Shown piece by piece: positions 54,727 to 64,000 of a stretch of DNA of 64,000 bases. A program made the translations under genes and the position numbers. The notes beneath the pieces were generated by a model that worked only from the letters and a program-made list of their open reading frames with translations, ran no database searches and was not told the origin of the DNA. Each line of letters opens with the position of its first letter. Within the stretch, counting starts at the first letter, position 1. The stretch is from assembly GCF_900302485.1 (NCBI RefSeq), contig NZ_OMOI01000001.1:2436798-2500797 (forward strand), written 5' to 3'. Origin of the DNA: Aliiroseovarius pelagivivens (GTDB taxonomy: Bacteria; Pseudomonadota; Alphaproteobacteria; Rhodobacterales; Rhodobacteraceae).

Positions 54727-54882
54727 TTTCTTAATCCTTCTTTGGTGCTCTTGAACGAGCGGTGCTTTGTCTGAGAACCGATGCGTGTCGGTCCCTCTCC
54801 TTGGGGCAGGATTGCCCAGATGTTCCCCACTACTGTGGGCATTTCGGGGGCCGCTCTACGCCGCCCCCGGAAACTTGTCAAA

Positions 54883-55899
54883 TCAGAACTGGTCTTCGAA
54901 TTTCTTCGCCAGCTCTTCGATGTTCTCAGGCGGCCATTCCTCGACATCCATGCCAAGGTGCAGACCCATGCCCGAAAGCACTTCTTTGATCTCGTTCAGC
55001 GACTTGCGGCCGAAGTTCGGAGTGCGCAGCATCTCGGCTTCGGTTTTCTGGATCAGATCGCCAATGTAAACGATGTTGTCGTTCTTCAGGCAGTTTGCCG
55101 AACGTACCGACAGTTCCAGCTCGTCCACTTTCTTCAGCAGAAGCGGGTTGAACTCGAGACCATCGTCTTCGTCCTGACGGCCAGCTGCTTCCGGCTCGTC
55201 GAAGTTTACGAAGATCGACAGCTGATCCTGCAGGATGCGCGCAGCATATGCCACAGCATCTTCCGGGGTAACCGAACCATCGGTTTCCAGCTTCAGGGTC
55301 AGCTTGTCATAGTCCAGAACCTGACCTTCACGGGTCGGCTGAACATCATACGACACTTTCTTGACCGGCGAATAGATCGCATCAACCGGGATCAGGCCAA
55401 TCGGCGCATCTTCCGGCTTGTTCTTGTCCGAAGCCACATAGCCTTTGCCAGTGTTGACGGTCAGTTCCATGAACAGATCTGCGCCGTCATCCAAGTGACA
55501 GATCACGTGATCTTTGTTCAGGATCTCGATGCCAGCGGATTCCGAAATCGCTCCTGCGGTGACAACCATCGGGCCTTTGGCCGAGATTGACAGGCGCTTG
55601 GGGCCTTCGACTTCCATGTTGATCGCTACACCTTTGAGGTTCAGAACGATGTCGGTGACGTCTTCACGTACACCAGCAACCGAGCTGAACTCGTGCAGAA
55701 CGTTGTCGATTTGAACCGACGTAATAGCGGCACCTTGCAGCGAGCTCATCAGCACGCGGCGCAGGGCGTTGCCCAAGGTCAGACCAAAGCCACGCTCCAG
55801 CGGTTCGGCAACAACAGTTGCCTGACGTGCAGGGTCATTACCCGGCTTTACGTCCAGCTGTGTCGGCTTGATCAATTCTGCCCAGTTCTTGTGGATCAT
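54883..55899 (-). CDS. rpoA: RNA polymerase subunit alpha
   Basis: 338 residues from the ATG at 55899 ([20 protein letters not shown]), with GGAGGGA just upstream. An in-frame ATG at 55911 is too close to that site. The N-terminal dimerisation domain ([20 protein letters not shown]) and the C-terminal DNA-binding domain ([20 protein letters not shown]) are intact. The alpha subunit nucleates core polymerase assembly. Confidence 0.97.
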   Translation of the reverse strand: MIHKNWAELIKPTQLDVKPGNDPARQATVVAEPLERGFGLTLGNALRRVLMSSLQGAAITSVQIDNVLHEFSSVAGVREDVTDIVLNLKGVAINMEVEGPKRLSISAKGPMVVTAGAISESAGIEILNKDHVICHLDDGADLFMELTVNTGKGYVASDKNKPEDAPIGLIPVDAIYSPVKKVSYDVQPTREGQVLDYDKLTLKLETDGSVTPEDAVAYAARILQDQLSIFVNFDEPEAAGRQDEDDGLEFNPLLLKKVDELELSVRSANCLKNDNIVYIGDLIQKTEAEMLRTPNFGRKSLNEIKEVLSGMGLHLGMDVEEWPPENIEELAKKFEDQF

Positions 55900-56007
55900 G
55901 CGTCCCTCCATACTTGTCCTGTCCCCATGTCCAAAGGGCAGGACGCCCGAGGTGAAAATGACGGAAACCGGGCCTCGCTTCGTGCGGGGCCCGGCCGTAA
56001 AATGTTC

Positions 56008-56397
56008 TTATACGCGACGGCGCTTCGGCGGGCGGCAGCCGTTGTGTGCGATCGGGGTTACATCACGGATCGAGGTGATGTTGAAGCCGATGGCAGCCAG
56101 AGCGCGCAGAGCCGATTCACGACCCGAACCGGGGCCCTGAACTTCAACTTCCAGCGTCTTAACACCGTGTTCCTGAGCTTTCTTGCCTGCATCTTCCGCA
56201 GCCATCTGAGCAGCATACGGTGTCGATTTACGCGAGCCTTTGAAGCCCATGGTGCCAGCCGACGACCACGAGATGGCGTTGCCTTGCACGTCCGAGATCA
56301 GGATCTTGGTGTTGTTGAACGAGGAGTTCACGTGAGCAACACCGGATGCGATGTTCTTACGCTCTTTACGCTTCGTACGAGTCTTATCACGAGCCAT
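56008..56397 (-). CDS. rpsK: 30S ribosomal protein S11
   Basis: 129 residues with the universal S11 core: [55 protein letters not shown] and [17 protein letters not shown]. It lies between rpsM and rpoA as usual. Confidence 0.97.
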   Translation of the reverse strand: MARDKTRTKRKERKNIASGVAHVNSSFNNTKILISDVQGNAISWSSAGTMGFKGSRKSTPYAAQMAAEDAGKKAQEHGVKTLEVEVQGPGSGRESALRALAAIGFNITSIRDVTPIAHNGCRPPKRRRV

Positions 56398-56412
56398 TCG
56401 TCAAACCCTCCC

Positions 56413-56781
56413 TTACTTCTTCTTACCGGCAATGGCCTTTGCGGGGCCTTTGCGGGTACGTGCGTTGGTGGATGTACGCTGACCGCGTACGGGGAGGTTG
56501 CGACGGTGACGCAGACCGCGGTAGCAGCCCAGGTCCATCAGACGCTTGATGTTCATCTGAACTTCACGGCGCAGGTCACCTTCAACGGTGTAGGTCGCGT
56601 CGATGTGCTCGCGAATTGCCAGGACTTCGGCGTCCGACAGTTCGTTCACACGACGGGTTACGTCGATGTTCACAGCTTCGCAAATGGCGGCAGCCGAAGT
56701 ATGGCCGATACCGGTAATATATGTCAGGGCGATCGGGACCCGTTTATGGGTCGGGATGTTTACGCCAGCAATACGTGCCAC
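56413..56781 (-). CDS. rpsM: 30S ribosomal protein S13
   Basis: 122 residues starting [20 protein letters not shown], with [20 protein letters not shown] and [16 protein letters not shown] at the end. It is first in the rpsM-rpsK-rpoA-rplQ unit, after a terminator that follows adk. A promoter-like sequence lies about 160 bp upstream. Confidence 0.97.
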   Translation of the reverse strand: MARIAGVNIPTHKRVPIALTYITGIGHTSAAAICEAVNIDVTRRVNELSDAEVLAIREHIDATYTVEGDLRREVQMNIKRLMDLGCYRGLRHRRNLPVRGQRTSTNARTRKGPAKAIAGKKK

Positions 56782-56936
56782 GTAGTCTTTCCTTTCGTTG
56801 CGGATCCGTAACTCCGGAACCTTTTTTCACAACGGAAGCCCGCCGGATTTTTCCCACGGGCCGCGCTGAATTCTTTGGTCTGGTGCGGTTTGGGGAGCGA
56901 CCCCTTAGACACACCGATTCCCGTTAGGGATGGGGT

Positions 56937-56965
56937 GACTTAGATGGGAATGAACCATTCGTCAA
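56937..56965 (-). promoter_or_regulatory. Candidate promoter for rpsM-rpsK-rpoA-rplQ
   Basis: On the minus strand TTGACG (56965-56960), 17 bp, TAAGTC (56942-56937). The -35 is good and the -10 weak. It lies between the adk terminator and rpsM, where an independent promoter is needed. Confidence 0.45.
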
Positions 56966-57010
56966 CCCATCAAAGAACCAAGCGCTGTTAGCGCCCCTGC
57001 CCCGCCCCAA

Positions 57011-57043
57011 AAAGCAAAAGCGCCACGTCGAGAACGCGGCGCT
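57011..57043 (-). terminator. Intrinsic terminator after adk
   Basis: AGCGCC (57019-57024) pairs with GGCGCT (57038-57043), with two further inner pairs. On the minus strand the stem is followed by TTTGCTTTTT. It lies 26 bp after the adk stop and separates the secY-adk transcript from rpsM. Confidence 0.82.
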
Positions 57044-57068
57044 CTGCAATTCATCTTTGGCGTCTGTA

Positions 57069-57647
57069 CTAGGCGCCCAGAACTTCGGCGATCTCGGCCT
57101 GCACTTCGTCGATTGTGCCCAGACCGTTGACCGACTTCAGGTCACCCTTGGCCCAGTAATAGCCAATCAGCGGCGAGGTCTTCTTGTAGTATTCCATCAG
57201 ACGGATCTTCAGGCTTTCCTCGTTGTCGTCGGCACGCACAGGCTGACCGGCTTTGCGGGCTTCCTCGGCGCGGCCGACGATGCGACCGACCAGAACGTCG
57301 TCATCCACACGCATTTCAACAACGGCGTCCAGCGTCTGACCGTGCTTCTCAAGCAGAGCACCCAGAGCGTCCGCTTGAGGCAGTGTGCGGGGGAAGCCGT
57401 CGAAGATGAAGCCGCCTCCGGTGTCGCCTTCCAGCTTTTCTTCGATCAAGCCGATGACGATCTCATCGGTGACCAGTTCGCCCGCGTCCATGATGGCGGC
57501 AACTTTCTTGCCCATCTCTGTGCCCGAGGCTTTCGCCTCGCGCAGCATGTCCCCGGTCGACAGCTGGATCATGCCACGCTCTTCAACCAGTTTGGCGGCT
57601 TGAGTGCCTTTGCCGGCACCCGGCGGTCCAAGCAGAATAATGTTCAT
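57069..57647 (-). CDS. adk: Adenylate kinase (short-lid type)
   Basis: 192 residues. The P-loop is [20 protein letters not shown], with [16 protein letters not shown] and [20 protein letters not shown]. The LID is short and lacks zinc-binding Cys, as in alphaproteobacteria (family members with a long LID are about 215). Its start overlaps the secY stop (ATGA). Confidence 0.96.
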   Translation of the reverse strand: MNIILLGPPGAGKGTQAAKLVEERGMIQLSTGDMLREAKASGTEMGKKVAAIMDAGELVTDEIVIGLIEEKLEGDTGGGFIFDGFPRTLPQADALGALLEKHGQTLDAVVEMRVDDDVLVGRIVGRAEEARKAGQPVRADDNEESLKIRLMEYYKKTSPLIGYYWAKGDLKSVNGLGTIDEVQAEIAEVLGA

Positions 57648-58996
57648 CGGCGCGACGGAGCCTTCTTACGTTTCTTGCCGCGCAGCTGAGACTTCTCGAT
57701 GAGACCCTCATACTGGTGAGCCAGAAGGTGAGATTGAACCTGCTGAATCGTGTCCATGGTCACCGATACAACGATCAGAACCGAGGTGCCGCCGAAGTAG
57801 AACGGGATTGCCAGCTGGCTGCGCAGGATTTCCGGCATCAAGCAGACGGCGGCCAGATAGATCGAGCCGAGCGTCAGCAGGCGGGTGACAACATAGTCCA
57901 GATACTCGGCGGTTTTCTTACCGGGGCGAATGCCGGGCACGAAACCGTTTTGGTTTTTCAGGTTGTCCGCGACCTCGTCCGTCTTGAACGCAACTTCCTT
58001 GGTGTAGAAGAAGGTGAAGAACATGATCATCGCCGTGAAGAACAGCAGATACAGCGGCTGACCGGGGCCGAAGTAGGCCAGAATGGTCGACATGATCGGG
58101 CCGGACTGACCGGACGAGAAGGTCGAAATCGTGGTCGGCAGCAGCAGAAGCGCAGAGGCGAAGATCGCCGGGATAACGCCCGCCGGGTTCACCTTGATCG
58201 GCAGGTGGGACGAACCACCATCGTACATCTTCATACCAACCTGACGGCGCGGGTACTGGATGTGAACCTTGCGCAGCGCACGTTCCATGAACACAACGAA
58301 GCCAATTACGGCCACGACCATCACCAAGACGCCGATGATTACGGCGGGGCTGATCGCACCCGAACGACCCGAAGCCAGGAACTGAGCCAGTGCAGCGGGA
58401 ATTTCAGCTACGATTCCCACGAAGATGATCAGCGAGATCCCGTTGCCGATGCCGCGTGCGGTGATCTGCTCACCCAGCCACATCAGGAACATGGTGCCGC
58501 CAACCAGAGTAATCACACAGGCCGCAATAAAGAAGCCGCCGGGGTTGGTCACCAGATCGCCAGCTTGCAGCGAATTCGCCAGAGCGAAGGCCTGACCCGT
58601 GGCCAGCAGAACGGTGCCATAGCGGGTGTACTGGTTGATCTTCTTACGGCCTTGCTCGCCCTCTTTCTTCAGCTGCTTCAGCGGCTCCCACATGGAAGAC
58701 AGAAGCTGCACAATGATCGAGGCCGAGATGTACGGCATGATGCCAAGGGCAAAGACACCCATCCGGCTAAGCGCGCCGCCGGTGAACATGCCCAGCACGC
58801 CGGCGATGCCGGATTGTGCTTGGTCCATGAACTCTCGCAATGCGTTCGCGTCGATTCCCGGAACAGGAATGAACGTGCCAAGACGATAGATGATCAGAAG
58901 CCCGATCGTGAAGAAGATGCGCTGGCGAAGCTCGGTCGCCTTGCCGAAGGCGCTCCAGCTCATGTTCGACGCCATTTGTTCTGCTGCAGATGCCAT
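57644..58996 (-). CDS. secY: Protein translocase subunit SecY
   Basis: A 450-residue channel-forming subunit of the SecYEG translocon. Ten membrane helices are expected. Landmarks are [55 protein letters not shown] and [19 protein letters not shown]. The ATG at 58996 has AAGGGGG upstream; an in-frame codon at 59014 is not needed. Confidence 0.96.
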   Translation of the reverse strand: MASAAEQMASNMSWSAFGKATELRQRIFFTIGLLIIYRLGTFIPVPGIDANALREFMDQAQSGIAGVLGMFTGGALSRMGVFALGIMPYISASIIVQLLSSMWEPLKQLKKEGEQGRKKINQYTRYGTVLLATGQAFALANSLQAGDLVTNPGGFFIAACVITLVGGTMFLMWLGEQITARGIGNGISLIIFVGIVAEIPAALAQFLASGRSGAISPAVIIGVLVMVVAVIGFVVFMERALRKVHIQYPRRQVGMKMYDGGSSHLPIKVNPAGVIPAIFASALLLLPTTISTFSSGQSGPIMSTILAYFGPGQPLYLLFFTAMIMFFTFFYTKEVAFKTDEVADNLKNQNGFVPGIRPGKKTAEYLDYVVTRLLTLGSIYLAAVCLMPEILRSQLAIPFYFGGTSVLIVVSVTMDTIQQVQSHLLAHQYEGLIEKSQLRGKKRKKAPSRR

Positions 58997-59102
58997 AAGG
59001 CCCCCTTGGATCAAGTAAAACGCCGCCGGACCGTTCCCGGCTCCGGCGGCGCTTGAAAACGTGATTAGACATGTAAGGGGCTGGCGCGCCCCTCACAAGG
59101 TC

Positions 59103-59573
59103 TTATTCAGCAGCAGCCGGAGCAGCGACGGTCAACTTACCGCCAGCTTTTTCGACAGCTTCAACAGCCGATTTCGACGCACCGGTCACGGTGATGTTGG
59201 CTTTGGTGGTCAGTTCACCTTTGGCCAGAACACGGATACCGTCCAGTTTGCGGCGCACCAGACCCGAAGCAACCAGAGTGTCTTCGGTGATGTCTTTGGC
59301 GTCGATTTTCTTTTCGTCGATGAACTTCTGGATCAGGCCCAGGTTGATCACAGCGAACTTCTTGCGGTTCGGCTTGTTGAAGCCACGCTTGGGAAGACGC
59401 TGGTAGAGGGGCATTTGGCCGCCTTCGTAGCCATTGATAGCTACACCCGAACGCGACTTTTGACCTTTGATACCACGGCCACCGGTTTTACCAGTGCCCG
59501 AACCGGGACCACGACCAACGCGTTTGCGGGGTTTGGTTGCGCCAGGATTGTCGCGCAGTTCATGCAATTTCAT
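59103..59573 (-). CDS. rplO: 50S ribosomal protein L15
   Basis: 156 residues from the ATG at 59573 ([20 protein letters not shown]), with the [20 protein letters not shown] loop and the typical [16 protein letters not shown]. In most bacteria rplO follows rpsE and rpmD. Here the next gene upstream is a sulfotransferase, so rplO is the first ribosomal gene of this block. Confidence 0.97.
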   Translation of the reverse strand: MKLHELRDNPGATKPRKRVGRGPGSGTGKTGGRGIKGQKSRSGVAINGYEGGQMPLYQRLPKRGFNKPNRKKFAVINLGLIQKFIDEKKIDAKDITEDTLVASGLVRRKLDGIRVLAKGELTTKANITVTGASKSAVEAVEKAGGKLTVAAPAAAE

Positions 59574-59668
59574 TTCGCTTCTCCTTTGCCGGAACTGGCC
59601 CCAGAAGCGATACGGGGCCAAACACGGCTTTTCTTGGTTTTGATTCTGTGACGCAAGGCCACCGGGGG

Positions 59669-59697
59669 CATATAGACGACCCTCTTATGCCACGCAA
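59669..59697 (-). promoter_or_regulatory. Candidate promoter for rplO-secY-adk
   Basis: On the minus strand TTGCGT (59697-59692), a 17-bp spacer and TATATG (59674-59669). The expected start is near 59662, giving a leader of about 90 nt to rplO. The rest of the 194-bp gap (59574-59767) holds no gene. Confidence 0.58.
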
Positions 59698-59767
59698 GCC
59701 TTATGGGAAACGCAAGCCCCCTATTGTGGCCCAATCAAGTCCTCATGCCCGCAGGACACGCCAATGT

Positions 59768-61360
59768 TCAGGCGCTTTCGGCAAGTTGCTTGGCATCACG
59801 GGCGGCTTTGTACTCTGCCCGTATCGCATCCACCGAATAGTAATCCCGAAGCAATTCATAGTCGTCTGCATAGTGGTTCAGGATATGCTCGAATGCTTCT
59901 TCAGACAGATCCCCAAGACCAACATCCGGGCCACCGGTCTGTTCGCGTGGCATATCCATTTCACGACCAACCATTTGCGAGACATCCTTGGCAATCTGCG
60001 CCATCTCCTCGATCGGATAGACGCGGTCCACAAAAGTCAAATCTCCGTTCAGAAACCACGACTGCGGCAACACATGATGCTCAAGCACCACGCACTGGTC
60101 TGCGAAATAGTCCAACCGCATGGCAAATTCGTTGATGTCCGGCAGGCGTATGATGATTCTTGCGTCGACCAAAGGATTCAGATCGCCGTGGTGGCAAACG
60201 CGGTTGCGGAAACAAGACACGAACCGCTTTACCGGATCCCGGACGATTGTGAACTTGAAGTGATCCTTCAGATGCTCGATCGAGTCCGTGTCCATAGCGA
60301 CCTTGAAGTGTTTGTGCAGATCTTCCGGTTTCTGAACATCCGGCTGTTGCGCTGAAAACAACAGAGCTGCGACCGACGTACAGCCACATTTTGGGATGTC
60401 AAAATATGCAACCTTCGGGGTTTCGACGGTCATCGCATGCCAGCGCTTCAACCCCAAGCGGCGAAACACGTATGCCGGAAGAACCCGACGGCCATCAATC
60501 AGATCTACTGCGTCATAGTAAGATTGATACAGCTTCCGCGCTGCACTGCTGTTCCCTTTGGCCCATTCTGTGTTCGCCTCTATGAGAAGCGGCCTATTTT
60601 TTCTTTTCCCAGACAGTTTAGGTACAGCGTAAGGACGGATCGATTTGGTTCTGAAACTATGCGGAAGCGAAAGCACTTCGGAGAGCTGGTCCTGATCAAT
60701 TTTGGCGCCGACGAACGAAAGCATGTCCCGGAAAACATCCGTTTGATTGACAACGTCATCATAGGTTACATGCACCGCATGGTCTGGATGGCTGCTGGCG
60801 TAGTCGGACAGGAAGCGACCGAAGGCCTGCATATTTGACACGACTTCATTTTGGTCGCGCTCAGCCCACCAGGCGCTGTTCGACGTCTCGCTTGGGTCGC
60901 GTGTCAATATGATGAACTTGCAAGGCTTCAAAGCTTTCAGCAAGTAGTCCAGATAGCCTTGCAAGAATTCCGGATCTTCAAGGAAGATGTCCAGATATCT
61001 CACCTCTTTGAACCCAACAACCGTTGCATCCTTTGGCGCATGATCAATCAGGAATGATCGCATACGCTGACGGGCCTGCCTGTTTACCTCTTGGACGTCC
61101 AGATTCTTATACCCAAACCAAGGAGAGGTTTCCGGCGAGGTGCGCGGGCCGTGTTTCTGATGCTTTTTGATTTTGCGCGCCGCCAACTGTTCTCGATATT
61201 GGTGGTACAGAACATTGGCGTTTTCACCATGAATGTGCCAGCCGGGGGCTCGGTTCAAGATGCCTTGCATCAAAGTTGATCCGCTACGCGCGTGGGTCAC
61301 GACAAGGACAAATGACTTGTCATCAGATCGCTTGAGCTTCCTGACCAGTTTCTTAGCCAT
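59768..61360 (-). CDS. Tandem-domain sulfotransferase family protein
   Basis: About 530 residues with two sulfotransferase domains. The first half has a PAPS 5'-phosphosulfate loop THARSGSTLMQGILNRAPGW and a 3'-phosphate motif FIILTRDPSETSNSAWW. The second half has VAYFDIPKCGCTSVAALLFS and FTIVRDPVKRFVSCFRNRVC. The first resembles the Sulfotransfer_3 group, the second the carbohydrate Sulfotransfer_2 group. The start is the ATG at 61360, or a GTG at 61369 with GGGAG eight bases upstream. It follows the glycosyltransferase gene by 14 bp, so it probably sulfates the product of that enzyme. Confidence 0.82.
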   Translation of the reverse strand: MAKKLVRKLKRSDDKSFVLVVTHARSGSTLMQGILNRAPGWHIHGENANVLYHQYREQLAARKIKKHQKHGPRTSPETSPWFGYKNLDVQEVNRQARQRMRSFLIDHAPKDATVVGFKEVRYLDIFLEDPEFLQGYLDYLLKALKPCKFIILTRDPSETSNSAWWAERDQNEVVSNMQAFGRFLSDYASSHPDHAVHVTYDDVVNQTDVFRDMLSFVGAKIDQDQLSEVLSLPHSFRTKSIRPYAVPKLSGKRKNRPLLIEANTEWAKGNSSAARKLYQSYYDAVDLIDGRRVLPAYVFRRLGLKRWHAMTVETPKVAYFDIPKCGCTSVAALLFSAQQPDVQKPEDLHKHFKVAMDTDSIEHLKDHFKFTIVRDPVKRFVSCFRNRVCHHGDLNPLVDARIIIRLPDINEFAMRLDYFADQCVVLEHHVLPQSWFLNGDLTFVDRVYPIEEMAQIAKDVSQMVGREMDMPREQTGGPDVGLGDLSEEAFEHILNHYADDYELLRDYYSVDAIRAEYKAARDAKQLAESA

Positions 61361-61374
61361 CTTAATCACTGGCA

Positions 61375-63750
61375 CTACTCCCACACACCACGTTTCAACA
61401 GGCTCATCGGCTCATACACATCAATCGAGTATCCTCCGACCCTAGACGTGTTCAAATGGATTGGCCTGATCCCCACACGATGAAGTATTTCACCGATCAT
61501 CACATCTTCAAAAACGGCCGGATGGTTGGGAACGCCATATTCACGCAGGCCCACAACCAGAATCTCTCTGAGGGCGCTGCGGGACAAATAGTACCCGCCT
61601 GCTCCGTTGCAGTATTCCACTTGGGAATGCACCGCGACACGCCTTTTTTCACCAACCTGCAGATTCCTGCCATGATGATAAACCGCGCTGTTCAGTTTGG
61701 TGAGATTCCCGAGATATGAAACGCCGGATTGCGAGCACATATCGATCATAGATTTCATCCTCGGGCCATCATGGACAAACACATCATCATCAATCTTGAA
61801 CACACCGCGACAGTTCGTATTCACCGCTAGGAACCGATAGGCCAGCAGAATTTTTCGCGGCAGTGCCTGATACCCATCAGAACACGGCACAACAAGTTCT
61901 GCGCCGAAATCGCGATCTTCAAGCGTAAAACCGCTCTGATCATCTTTGGCCCAAAGCAGGATCACATCCTTCCCACTCGCGTCATGAAGCTGTGCGGCCA
62001 GAACCCGTGCACGCGACAGGTTCGGTGCGCAGCTGAGCAAAAGAATCGCAACACGATCAGGCGACTTGCACATATATTTTGGCGAGGTTTCGGCGATGAA
62101 GCGCTTCATCCGAGTTACGTAGAGGCTGCTGCGTTTGTTCACAAAGCATGCACGCTCGTACCAGTTGTGAGCCTCTTGAAGGTTCCCGGCCTTGCGAGAT
62201 AGATCTGCAACGCGAGCGCAAACTGCGCCAGCGCTTGCTTGTGACGCGATAGTCGACAACACCAATTCTGCGCTGGCTTCCATATCGTTAAAAACTGCAG
62301 CAGTCCCGCCTTCGTCTTCAACTTGCTTTAGCTTCTTCATGCACGCATCAACATGCGAAGGGCTGCGCGGATAAGCTTTGAAAGCATGCTTGTTCGGCAT
62401 GATGGCGGAAAGCGCTTCCACCATGTCCTCGTCAATAATGGCGCCATCTTCCTCGGGCAGACTGTCAGCAATGCTCTGGATTTTCGAACGGGTGTCGCTG
62501 GTCGCCAGTTCCCGGATTGCTGGGTCTTCCGCGTAAAATCTTGGATCCTGTGTCGCGAGCGCAAGGCCACACCCGTATGAACGTTCAGTGTCTCCCATTT
62601 GGAACGATGCCTCAGCCAACACTTGCAGACAGATAGTGTTCAACGGATCATGGACGAGGTTTTTCGCGGCCCAATCGCGCGCATCGCACCAGTGCCCGCG
62701 TTCAAGTTCAATCGCGGCAAGCGTTTCATACTTGCCCAGCGTGTCAGGCTTTCGGGCCGAGATATAGTCGGCAACGTGATCTGCGAAAACGATCCACCCT
62801 TTAGAGATCAAGGCCGAATGCAACCGCGAGAGAGACTCATAGTTTTCGCAAAGCCGCACAGCTTGAATCGCTGTTTTCACCGCTCCAGTTGCGTCGCCAT
62901 GTGCTAATAGGATCTCTGTCTCAATCTTGAGCACATGAATATTGTCTCTAAATCCCTTTTCCTTCTGAACAAGTTTGAACGCCTGGCCCGTTTTCCTCTG
63001 GACCATTAGCTGTCGAAGCTGTTGGGCAAACTTGGGTGAAGTGCGTGGGTATCCGAATGTTGTGTCTGATTTACGGGGTTTCGCAAGTTGCTGGTGGCTT
63101 GGCATGTGACGGTCCAAGCGCGCCCGGTACTGGTTCAACTTTCCCGAACGATTGGGGAAATTCTTAGCAAATTCATTCAGAACAACCTCAGCTTCAGTAA
63201 GCAGTCCTAGGTTGATTAGTGATGAAAAATAGGCGCTGCTAATTGCAAAGCTTTCCTGAGATTTTTTGTAGAACAGCTTGATCGTTTGATGATCCAGCAC
63301 GCGATTGCTCTGCTGTGCTTCCAGCTTTGCCAGTTGAAAACTGTCTTCGTCGTTTAATAGCCCCATTTCCTTGTCACCGAGCAATAGTTGCAAATACTCG
63401 GCAGACCTTCCAAGCTCGGTCAAGGCGGTACCATAGCGTGCAGCGAAGGATCGGTTTCTTCGGTCCGATGCATAGAGCTTCTTCAAGATCTCTGCAGCCT
63501 CGTCCCAACGATCCTGCGCCTGGTACACCAAAGCAAGCCCCGACGAAGCTGTATCTTCATATCCTGGTCTAGCTCTAAGGAGGGTGAACATCTCTTCAGC
63601 GCTTTGAACTTGTCCTGAATTCAGAAGTTCCTGCGCCCGCTTTTCTAACAACAAACTTCCCGCTGAACCGGGAAGTTTCCAACCTTGTGACAAGAGTCTG
63701 ATCTTAACCCGATGTCGGCATTCTGCAGCCAACGCGTTCAAGCTAGTCAA
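61375..63750 (-). CDS. TPR-like protein fused to a GT31-type (beta-galactosyltransferase-like) glycosyltransferase
   Basis: 791 residues. The first ~530 are helical repeats of the TPR/HAT kind (ELLNSGQVQSAEEMFTLLRA, LVYQAQDRWDEAAEILKKLY). The last ~240 form a GT-A glycosyltransferase: ILLLSCAPNLSRARVLAAQL, the DDD metal motif in KIDDDVFVHDG, a VEYCNGAGGYYLSR acceptor-loop segment and FEDVMIGEILHRVG, in the GT31 (beta-1,3-galactosyltransferase) pattern. No signal or membrane segment is seen. The start is a TTG at 63750 with GGAGAG five bases upstream. It forms an operon with the sulfotransferase. Confidence 0.8.
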   Translation of the reverse strand: MTSLNALAAECRHRVKIRLLSQGWKLPGSAGSLLLEKRAQELLNSGQVQSAEEMFTLLRARPGYEDTASSGLALVYQAQDRWDEAAEILKKLYASDRRNRSFAARYGTALTELGRSAEYLQLLLGDKEMGLLNDEDSFQLAKLEAQQSNRVLDHQTIKLFYKKSQESFAISSAYFSSLINLGLLTEAEVVLNEFAKNFPNRSGKLNQYRARLDRHMPSHQQLAKPRKSDTTFGYPRTSPKFAQQLRQLMVQRKTGQAFKLVQKEKGFRDNIHVLKIETEILLAHGDATGAVKTAIQAVRLCENYESLSRLHSALISKGWIVFADHVADYISARKPDTLGKYETLAAIELERGHWCDARDWAAKNLVHDPLNTICLQVLAEASFQMGDTERSYGCGLALATQDPRFYAEDPAIRELATSDTRSKIQSIADSLPEEDGAIIDEDMVEALSAIMPNKHAFKAYPRSPSHVDACMKKLKQVEDEGGTAAVFNDMEASAELVLSTIASQASAGAVCARVADLSRKAGNLQEAHNWYERACFVNKRSSLYVTRMKRFIAETSPKYMCKSPDRVAILLLSCAPNLSRARVLAAQLHDASGKDVILLWAKDDQSGFTLEDRDFGAELVVPCSDGYQALPRKILLAYRFLAVNTNCRGVFKIDDDVFVHDGPRMKSMIDMCSQSGVSYLGNLTKLNSAVYHHGRNLQVGEKRRVAVHSQVEYCNGAGGYYLSRSALREILVVGLREYGVPNHPAVFEDVMIGEILHRVGIRPIHLNTSRVGGYSIDVYEPMSLLKRGVWE

Positions 63751-63891
63751 TGTAGCTCTCCATTTATCGTATCGCTCGAAGGTTTGTTTTTTCTTCCTCT
63801 ATCACCGAATGTATTTCAACTTAAAGTTGCGAAGTCGTCATTCTCGAAAGAAAGTCTCGGAGCTCCTATCAAGTTCTAAGCCCTCGAATGC

Positions 63892-63924
63892 AAAACGCCG
63901 GCAGCTTTTTGCTACCGGCGTTTT
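63892..63924 (-). terminator. Strong terminator of the rRNA operon
   Basis: AAAACGCCGG (63892-63901) and CCGGCGTTTT (63915-63924) form a perfect 10-bp stem that extends inward by AGC/GCT. On the minus strand it ends in TTTTG. It lies about 47 bp after the 5S rRNA end. No tRNA gene is present in between. 63751-63891 holds nothing else recognisable. Confidence 0.85.
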
Positions 63925-63971
63925 GTATTTAAGTCATCGTTTTGAGAGGATACGCTATTTGGTTCTTTATT

Positions 63972-64000
63972 AGGTTTGGCGGTGACCTACTCTCCCACGC
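63972..64000 (-). rRNA. rrf: 5S ribosomal RNA, 3' end only
   Basis: Read on the minus strand the last bases are GCGTGGGAGAGTAGGTCACC followed by GCCAAACCT, the conserved 3' end of bacterial 5S rRNA. The rest of the gene and the 23S/16S genes should lie to the right of the window. The terminator at 63892-63924 follows. Confidence 0.9.

Noticed and set aside
57716..59056. 446-codon plus-strand frame opposite secY
   Set aside because: Shadow of secY; composition (His, Gln, Asp, Arg-rich) is typical of antisense to membrane proteins.
63925..63971. tRNA gene (often fMet) downstream of 5S rRNA
   Set aside because: The 47-bp interval is too short and shows no cloverleaf; only a terminator follows.

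Overview
The window is about 64 kb of a chromosome from a marine alphaproteobacterium of the Roseobacter group (Rhodobacteraceae). This is inferred from the bztABCD glutamate/aspartate uptake operon, plant-type GshA, an ATP12 family chaperone, a 192-residue short-lid adenylate kinase, tandem DUF1127-like small proteins, a LuxR solo, and the overall GC-rich codon use. No phage, insertion sequence, CRISPR array or tRNA was found. The right edge enters a 5S rRNA gene on the minus strand, so an rRNA operon lies just beyond it.

Layout. 1-15 kb: lipoprotein export (lolC/E, lolD), proline synthesis (proC), a 2-hydroxyacid dehydrogenase, thymidine kinase, dgkA, glpK, a D-lactate/2-hydroxyglutarate type dehydrogenase, gshA, rsmE and ubiA. 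15.7-18.4 kb: an OmpA-like envelope protein with a long acidic tail and a small membrane protein. 18.4-26.1 kb: the most distinctive locus. A flavin/Fe-S amine-dehydrogenase-like enzyme and an MttB superfamily methyltransferase (minus) are divergent from a TetR regulator and a ~1075-residue fusion of a cobalamin-dependent reductive-dehalogenase-type domain with an NADH-driven flavin/2Fe-2S reductase (plus). The 86-bp divergent region holds a perfect 16-bp palindrome overlapping a near-consensus promoter.

26-33.6 kb: a fasciclin protein, an orphan histidine kinase, a MerA-like flavoprotein with a TVP38/VTT membrane protein, then rpmH-rnpA-yidD. These are followed by a structured leader, two tandem DUF1127-like paralogues (the second behind a SoxR-box-like promoter), a VOC protein and ttcA. 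33.7-43.3 kb: a GGDEF/EAL protein, yidC-MOSC-engB (overlapping stop/start codons), an SDR, argB, a fatty acid hydroxylase family protein, a ferredoxin-like protein, SixA and rpiB. 43.4-48 kb: bztABCD on the minus strand with an intercistronic hairpin after bztA. 48-54 kb: ATP12, HAD phosphatase, RluA, crcB, cytochrome b561, cytochrome c', rarA and a LuxR solo.

54-59.6 kb: rplO-secY-adk | rpsM-rpsK-rpoA-rplQ, all minus. This ribosomal cluster is detached from rpmD/rpsE; rplO has its own promoter, and adk is followed by a terminator. 59.7-63.8 kb: a two-gene unit of a TPR-like/GT31-type glycosyltransferase fusion and a tandem-domain sulfotransferase, lying between the ribosomal cluster and the rRNA operon terminator.

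Most of the window is core metabolism and translation. The parts worth attention are the B12/methyltransferase/flavoprotein locus, the DUF1127-like locus with its leader and redox-type operator, and the glycosyltransferase-sulfotransferase pair.
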